DNA from: Streptomyces xanthophaeus
GTDB lineage: Bacteria > Actinomycetota > Actinomycetes > Streptomycetales > Streptomycetaceae
DNA: 64,000 nt
Reading direction: 5' to 3'
NCBI RefSeq assembly: GCF_030440515.1
Contig: NZ_CP076543.1
Location: 3,224,001 to 3,288,000 of the forward strand
Positions 60,164-64,000 of the stretch are shown here, one piece after another; within the stretch, counting starts at the first letter, position 1; the number at the start of each line of letters is the position of its first letter. A model generated the notes under the pieces. It saw nothing but the letters and a program-made list of their open reading frames with translations. It ran no database searches and had not been told where the DNA came from. Both the position numbers and the translations under genes were made by a program.

Positions 60164-61195
60164 ATGTCTCCCGAGGAATCCGGGCCGGCCGCAGCGGCCG
60201 GGGAGCTGAGCCCCGCCGCCCGGCGCCTGTACGCGTACGCCGTCGAGCGGCACGCCTTTGACCTGTGCGAGGCCACCGGGGCCCTGGGGGTGCGCGCGGC
60301 CGCCGCGATCACCGAGCTGGCCGCCGCGCACCTGCTCCAGCGGGCCCCGGGCGACGACCCGGACCGCTGGAGCGCGGTGGCCCCCCGGGCCGCGGCGGCC
60401 CGGGCCCTGGCCCCGCTGGCCCTGCTCGTCCGGGAGACCCACGACGAGATGGACCGGCTGCGCGGGCGGCTGGAGGCGCTGGTGCCGGCGTACGAGGCGG
60501 GGACCGCGCACCGGGACCTCAGCGCATCGGGCCGGCTGGAGCTGGTCACGGACCTCGGGGCGGTACGGGGGCTGATCGCGGAGCTGGTCGCGGCGTGCGA
60601 GCGGGAGCTGCTGACCTCGCAGCCGGGCGGGGGCCGCCCGCTGGAGACGCTGGAGGAGTCGATCGGGCGGGACGAGTCACTGCTGACGCGCGGGGTCCGG
60701 ATGCGCACGATCTACCAGCACACCGCCCGCTACTCACGGCCCACGGCGGCGTACGTCGAGCGGGTGACGGCGCTGGGCGCCCAGGTACGGACCCTGGGCG
60801 ACGGCCTGATGCGGATGCTGATCTTCGACGAACACACGGGCCTGATGGCGGTGCCGGACCGCAGCGGGGCGGCGCTGGTGGTGCGGGAGCCGGGTGTCGT
60901 GCACTTCATGACGACGGCCTTCGAGCGCTCCTGGGTGGGCGCGGAGCCCTTCCCCACGTCGGTGAGCCCGGAGGCGGCCCGGTCGATCTCGGACGAGCTG
61001 CGGCAGACGATCGTCCGGCTGCTGTCCGAGGGCCTGGAGGACAAGGTGATCGCGCGCCGGCTGGGCATGTCGGAGCGGACCTGCCAACGGCACATCGCCG
61101 AGATCATGCGAGCGGTGGGCGCCAAGTCCCGCTTCCAGGCGGGCTACTTGCTCTCCTCACCCCCGCCCCCGCCGGACCCGGACGGCCGCAACTAG
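60164..61195 (+). CDS. LuxR-type transcriptional regulator
   Basis: 343 residues. The N-terminal part (about 18-90) resembles a TrmB-like winged helix, the middle (about 110-260) is a sensor-like region, and the C-terminus is a LuxR/GerE HTH (RLLSEGLEDKVIARRLGMSERTCQRHIAEIM in pieces). Streptomyces has many such orphan regulators. Its stop shares CTAG with the stop of the convergent gene. Confidence 0.85.
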   Translation: MSPEESGPAAAAGELSPAARRLYAYAVERHAFDLCEATGALGVRAAAAITELAAAHLLQRAPGDDPDRWSAVAPRAAAARALAPLALLVRETHDEMDRLRGRLEALVPAYEAGTAHRDLSASGRLELVTDLGAVRGLIAELVAACERELLTSQPGGGRPLETLEESIGRDESLLTRGVRMRTIYQHTARYSRPTAAYVERVTALGAQVRTLGDGLMRMLIFDEHTGLMAVPDRSGAALVVREPGVVHFMTTAFERSWVGAEPFPTSVSPEAARSISDELRQTIVRLLSEGLEDKVIARRLGMSERTCQRHIAEIMRAVGAKSRFQAGYLLSSPPPPPDPDGRN

Positions 61196-62229
61196 GTCCT
61201 GGCGTACCGGTCGTGGTAGGCGCGCAGCTCCGGACGGCGGATGCCGGGGAGGCGCGCCAGGGTGTTCCGGAAGGCTCGGTCGTGGGGCAGGAACCCGCAC
61301 CACGGGTGCAGCGGCAGGGGGTAGTCGTCACGCAGGACGCCGTCCGGCAGCGTGCCGGACACGGGCAGCGGCGAAGTCTCGCCCGGGAGTACGAGCCGGG
61401 CCCAGACCGCGATGTCCAGCGGGACCACGGGCGCCGTACCGTTCGGGGGCCGCCACGGCTGACCCGTGACCGGATGGCGGGGTACGAGGAGGACGTCGCC
61501 GCCGGGGTGGAGCACGGGCGTCCCCGGCCCGGCGAGGCTCGCGGTGAGGGCCGGGGGCCCGACGGGCAGGTAGCCGGCGACGGTGTCGCCGAGCAGCTCG
61601 GCGAGGGGACCGGGCAGCGCCACGGGGCGGCCGTCGCAGGCCACCACCAGGTGCGCGAGGGCCACCATGACCGCGGCCTCCCAGCGGCGGCTCCAGGAGC
61701 CGTCGAGTTCGACGGGCGCCACGGCGTACGACTCCAGGTCCAGCTCGTCCCAGTCGGGGACCGGGACGGCGGGGCTGCCCGAGGGGAGGCGGCGGACGGC
61801 GCCGGGCTCCAGCCACACCGTCTGCCACAGCCCGCAGTCGTCCATCCGCGTCGCCACCGCGCGCCCGCAGCCCTCGCACGCCAGGTTGGGGCCGTCACGC
61901 CCGTCGATGCCCATGCAGTAGCCCGCGCACTTCTCGGGGACGAGGACCATGCGTCGGGAGTCGCCCGGCGCGATGACGATCCTGTCCCGCGGCCCGAACG
62001 ACACGAAGTGCTGCGGCAGGTACACCCCCTGCTCGGCTGCCCGTTCCTCCCCGACCTCGTCCCACGGCCGCCAGGGCGGTCCGGTGGGTCGGGGTTCGAC
62101 GGCGTACGTCGCCGGCTCCATCAGCGGGGGATGCAGTTCCTCCCACGCCCCGTAGTGGGTGTGGACGGGAAGGGCGACCCGGGAGACCGGCGCCGTCAGC
62201 TCCGCACCGCACCCGGCACACGCGAACAC
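61192..62229 (-). CDS. Uncharacterised protein with two CxxC knuckles
   Basis: 345 residues from GTG 62229, with GGGGA upstream. CAGCGAEL at the N-terminus and CEGCGRAV near residue 115 can form one zinc ribbon; CAGYCMG is between them. The rest is rich in Pro, Trp and acidic residues (DWDELDLESYAVAPVEL) with no TM segment. Family not recognised. The last 4 bases overlap the LuxR stop. Confidence 0.72.
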   Translation of the reverse strand: MFACAGCGAELTAPVSRVALPVHTHYGAWEELHPPLMEPATYAVEPRPTGPPWRPWDEVGEERAAEQGVYLPQHFVSFGPRDRIVIAPGDSRRMVLVPEKCAGYCMGIDGRDGPNLACEGCGRAVATRMDDCGLWQTVWLEPGAVRRLPSGSPAVPVPDWDELDLESYAVAPVELDGSWSRRWEAAVMVALAHLVVACDGRPVALPGPLAELLGDTVAGYLPVGPPALTASLAGPGTPVLHPGGDVLLVPRHPVTGQPWRPPNGTAPVVPLDIAVWARLVLPGETSPLPVSGTLPDGVLRDDYPLPLHPWCGFLPHDRAFRNTLARLPGIRRPELRAYHDRYART

Positions 62230-62323
62230 GTCCAAGCAGCATCCCCCTCGCCCCGGCAACCTCGGTGATTGTGCTCGCCGGAGCGGCGGACGGCCATCAG
62301 TTTTCGGGGGGGCAGGACACCTC

Positions 62324-63268
62324 CTAGGCCGGCGGCTCCAGTTCGGGGATCAGGCGGCCGCGGCGGGAGAGGAGGAAACGCTTGAACTCCGCCACCGGCG
62401 GGGTGTCGGGGTGGCCGTCGAGCCAGGCGAGGCCGATCTCGCGGACGGCGCGCGGCGCGGTGACCGTCAGCTCGACCACGCCGGGGCGGGCCACGGCCGG
62501 GGGCGGCAGGAGGGCCACGCCGAGGCCGGCGGCGACCAGGCCGCGCAGGGTCTCGGCCTCCTCGCCCTCGAAGGCGATCTTCGGGGTGAACCCGGCCTCC
62601 GCGCACAGGTCGTCGGTGATGCGGCGCATGCCGTAGCCGGGCTCCAGGGTGACGAAGGTTTCCTCGGCTGCCTCGGCGAGGCGGATGCGCTTGCGGGTCG
62701 CGAGCCGGTGGTCGTCCGGGACCACCAGCCGCAGCCGCTGTTCGTCGAGGCGCCGGGCGACCAGGTCGGGGGCGTCCGGCAGCGGGGACGTCAGGCACAG
62801 GTCGAGTTCGCCGGCCCGGAGCTTCTCCAGCATGGCCTCGCCGTAGTTCTGGACGAGGGAGAAGCGGATGCGCGGGTGGTCGGCGCGGAAGGCGCGGATG
62901 AGGCCGGGCACGGTCTCGGACCCGAGGGTGTGCAGGAAGCCGAAGGCCACCTTGCCGGCCGCCGGATCGGCGTCCTGCTGTACGGATTCGGCGGCGCGGC
63001 CGATCTCCGTCAGGGCCTGCTCGGCCGAGGCCAGGAAGGTGCGGCCGGCCGTGGTGAGGGCGACCGTACGGCCCTTGCGGGCGAACAGCGTGACGCCGAG
63101 GTCCTGTTCGAGGCGGACCATGGCGCGCGACAGGGTGGACTGCGGGACGCCCAGGTCGTGGGCGGCCCGGGTGACGTGCTCGTGGCGGGCCACGGCAACG
63201 AAATACGCCAGCCGCGGCGCGAGCAACGTTGTCACAGCCATGTCTTCTACGTAACGGTTCATCGACAT
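62324..63268 (-). CDS. LysR-family transcriptional regulator
   Basis: 314 residues. HTH: FVAVARHEHVTRAAHDLGVPQSTLSRAM; effector domain (about 100-310) with FGFLHTLGSETVPGLI and VAAGLGVALLPPPA. ATG 63268 has AGAGG 5 bases upstream; ATG 63262 and 63241 are alternatives. It is divergent from the MFS gene, its expected target, with the dyad CATGC-N7-GCATG between. Confidence 0.9.
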   Translation of the reverse strand: MSMNRYVEDMAVTTLLAPRLAYFVAVARHEHVTRAAHDLGVPQSTLSRAMVRLEQDLGVTLFARKGRTVALTTAGRTFLASAEQALTEIGRAAESVQQDADPAAGKVAFGFLHTLGSETVPGLIRAFRADHPRIRFSLVQNYGEAMLEKLRAGELDLCLTSPLPDAPDLVARRLDEQRLRLVVPDDHRLATRKRIRLAEAAEETFVTLEPGYGMRRITDDLCAEAGFTPKIAFEGEEAETLRGLVAAGLGVALLPPPAVARPGVVELTVTAPRAVREIGLAWLDGHPDTPPVAEFKRFLLSRRGRLIPELEPPA

Positions 63269-63318
63269 CCACGCCTCTGAGCTGGGTTGATGCAGCAGTG
63301 GATCGATTATCGCGATTC

Positions 63319-63354
63319 CATGCATTGGACGCATGAAAACGACAGGCCTACCGT
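63319..63354 (+). promoter_or_regulatory. Leaderless promoter and LysR-type dyad for the MFS gene
   Basis: TTGGAC (63325-63330), an 18-bp spacer and TACCGT (63349-63354) end 6 bases before the ATG at 63361, and no ribosome site exists. CATGC-TTGGAC-like dyad: CATGC (63319-63323) and GCATG (63331-63335) overlap the -35. Confidence 0.65.
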
Positions 63355-63360
63355 CGAAGC

Positions 63361-64000
63361 ATGCCTCCCGTTCATACCGGGGCACCCGTCATCCCGGGTG
63401 CCTCCACCCCGTCGTCCCCCGCACCGCAGCCCCTCTCCCCCGGCCGCCCCGGCTACCGCCGGATGAGCCTCGCGCTCTTCGCCGCCGGACTCGCGACGTT
63501 CGCCCTCCTCTACTCCACCCAGGCGCTGTTGCCCGCGATCTCCGCCGGCTTCGGGGTGACGGCGGGCCAGGCCAGCTGGACGGTGTCCGCGGCCACCGGC
63601 GCGCTCGCGCTGTTCGTCCTCCCGCTGAGCGCGCTGTCCGAGCGGTTCGGCCGCACCCGGATGATGACGTACTCGATGGTGATCGCCGTCGGCGTCGGTC
63701 TGCTGGTGCCGTTCGCGCCGAACGTGGAGTGGCTGGTGGCGCTGCGCGCCGTCCAGGGCGCGGCGATCGCCGGGATCCCGGCCTCCGCGATGGCGTACCT
63801 GGCGGAGGAGGTCAAGCCGAAGGCCCTGGTGGCCGCGATCGGCCTGTTCGTGGCGGGCAACTCCATCGGCGGCATGAGCGGTCGCCTCGTCACCGGCTGG
63901 GCGGCGCAGCTGTGGGGCTGGCGGGCGGGCCTGCTGGCCGTCGCCCTGATGGCGCTGGCGTGCGCCGTGGCCTTCCTGGTGCTGCTGCCGCGGGCGCGGT
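63361..64000 (+). CDS. MFS transporter, 3' end cut by window
   Basis: The first 213 residues of a major facilitator. After a Pro/Ser-rich N-terminus, TM1 is LALFAAGLATFALLYSTQAL, with the TM2-3 loop SERFGRTRMM and further helices to the edge. The N-terminus (STQALLPAISAGFGV) resembles YnfM/Cmx-type drug or arabinose efflux proteins with a LysR gene next to them. Substrate unknown. Confidence 0.88.
   Translation, partial: MPPVHTGAPVIPGASTPSSPAPQPLSPGRPGYRRMSLALFAAGLATFALLYSTQALLPAISAGFGVTAGQASWTVSAATGALALFVLPLSALSERFGRTRMMTYSMVIAVGVGLLVPFAPNVEWLVALRAVQGAAIAGIPASAMAYLAEEVKPKALVAAIGLFVAGNSIGGMSGRLVTGWAAQLWGWRAGLLAVALMALACAVAFLVLLPRAR

Noticed and set aside
59934..60209. Small open frame of 91 codons before the LuxR gene
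   Set aside because: No ribosome site, poor codon bias and overlap with the LuxR start.
60265..62268. A 667-codon open frame on the plus strand
   Set aside because: It is out of frame with the LuxR gene and then antisense to the CxxC protein gene; composition is Gly/Arg/Ala only.

Overview
The window is a chromosomal segment of a Streptomyces species. It is very GC-rich, has strong third-position G/C bias, many GTG and some TTG starts, frequent 4-base stop/start overlaps, leaderless-looking genes and typical Streptomyces gene sets (afsQ1/afsQ2/sigQ, hutH, cya, accA2/pccB/pccE, a TTA codon in one gene). From memory, the order birA - pccB - pccE - maf - accA2 - lpdA - punA - pmm - add matches a block that is also conserved in mycobacteria (birA-accD5-accE5-maf-accA3 ... 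lpdA ... deoD-pmmB ... add), so most of the window is vertically inherited core chromosome. I see no transposons, tRNAs, rRNAs, prophage or CRISPR.

Layout. 1-9.4 kb: threonine ammonia-lyase (cut by the window edge), a MarR regulator, a small sigma-like protein coupled to a one-TM protein, metB, an M48 protease between two paralogous membrane-anchored proteins, and msrA coupled to an uncharacterised gene. 9.4-17.2 kb: a Tat-exported sulfatase with a sugar-binding tail, a zinc alcohol dehydrogenase with a divergent HTH regulator, a double-GNAT protein, a lipoprotein L,D-transpeptidase and a small LAxTG wall protein. 17.3-22.4 kb: hutH, a GAF-GGDEF diguanylate cyclase, an enoyl-CoA hydratase and adenylate cyclase. 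22.5-31 kb: acyl-CoA carboxylase locus (birA, pccB, pccE, accA2) with maf and an unusual MFS fusion. 31-37 kb: a DeoR regulator, lpdA, a GGCT-like gene, purine nucleoside phosphorylase and phosphohexomutase. 37-41 kb: afsQ2/afsQ1 with a lipoprotein gene and divergent sigQ; a good AfsQ1 box lies between them. 41-47.7 kb: a compact poly-gamma-glutamate-type operon (double-HAMP membrane protein, pgsB with a Pro-rich tail, pgsC with a TTG start, an NlpC/P60 hydrolase) and a divergent secreted protein. 47.7-52.2 kb: uridine kinase-like gene, a small secreted protein, and deoC followed by one intact and one catalytically truncated aldehyde dehydrogenase. 52.4-57.3 kb: a surface protein with a nearly identical internal duplication, its neighbouring class F-type sortase, and small membrane/secreted proteins. 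57.3-64 kb: adenosine deaminase, an alpha/beta hydrolase with a TTA codon, a cupin, a LuxR regulator, a CxxC protein, and a LysR regulator divergent from an MFS gene cut by the edge.

The strongest systems-level signal is the 12-bp palindrome CTACGCGCGTAG. It occurs at the promoters of punA, deoC and add, three unlinked nucleoside-catabolism genes, always inside or against the promoter hexamers. It implies one repressor controlling purine nucleoside and deoxyribose breakdown: add deaminates adenosine, PNP releases base and (deoxy)ribose-1-P, the hexomutase-type enzyme could move the phosphate, deoC cleaves deoxyribose-5-P and the ALDH pair oxidises acetaldehyde. The second is the pgsB/pgsC operon, which lacks a pgsA/capA gene and instead carries a double-sensor membrane protein and a P60 hydrolase.
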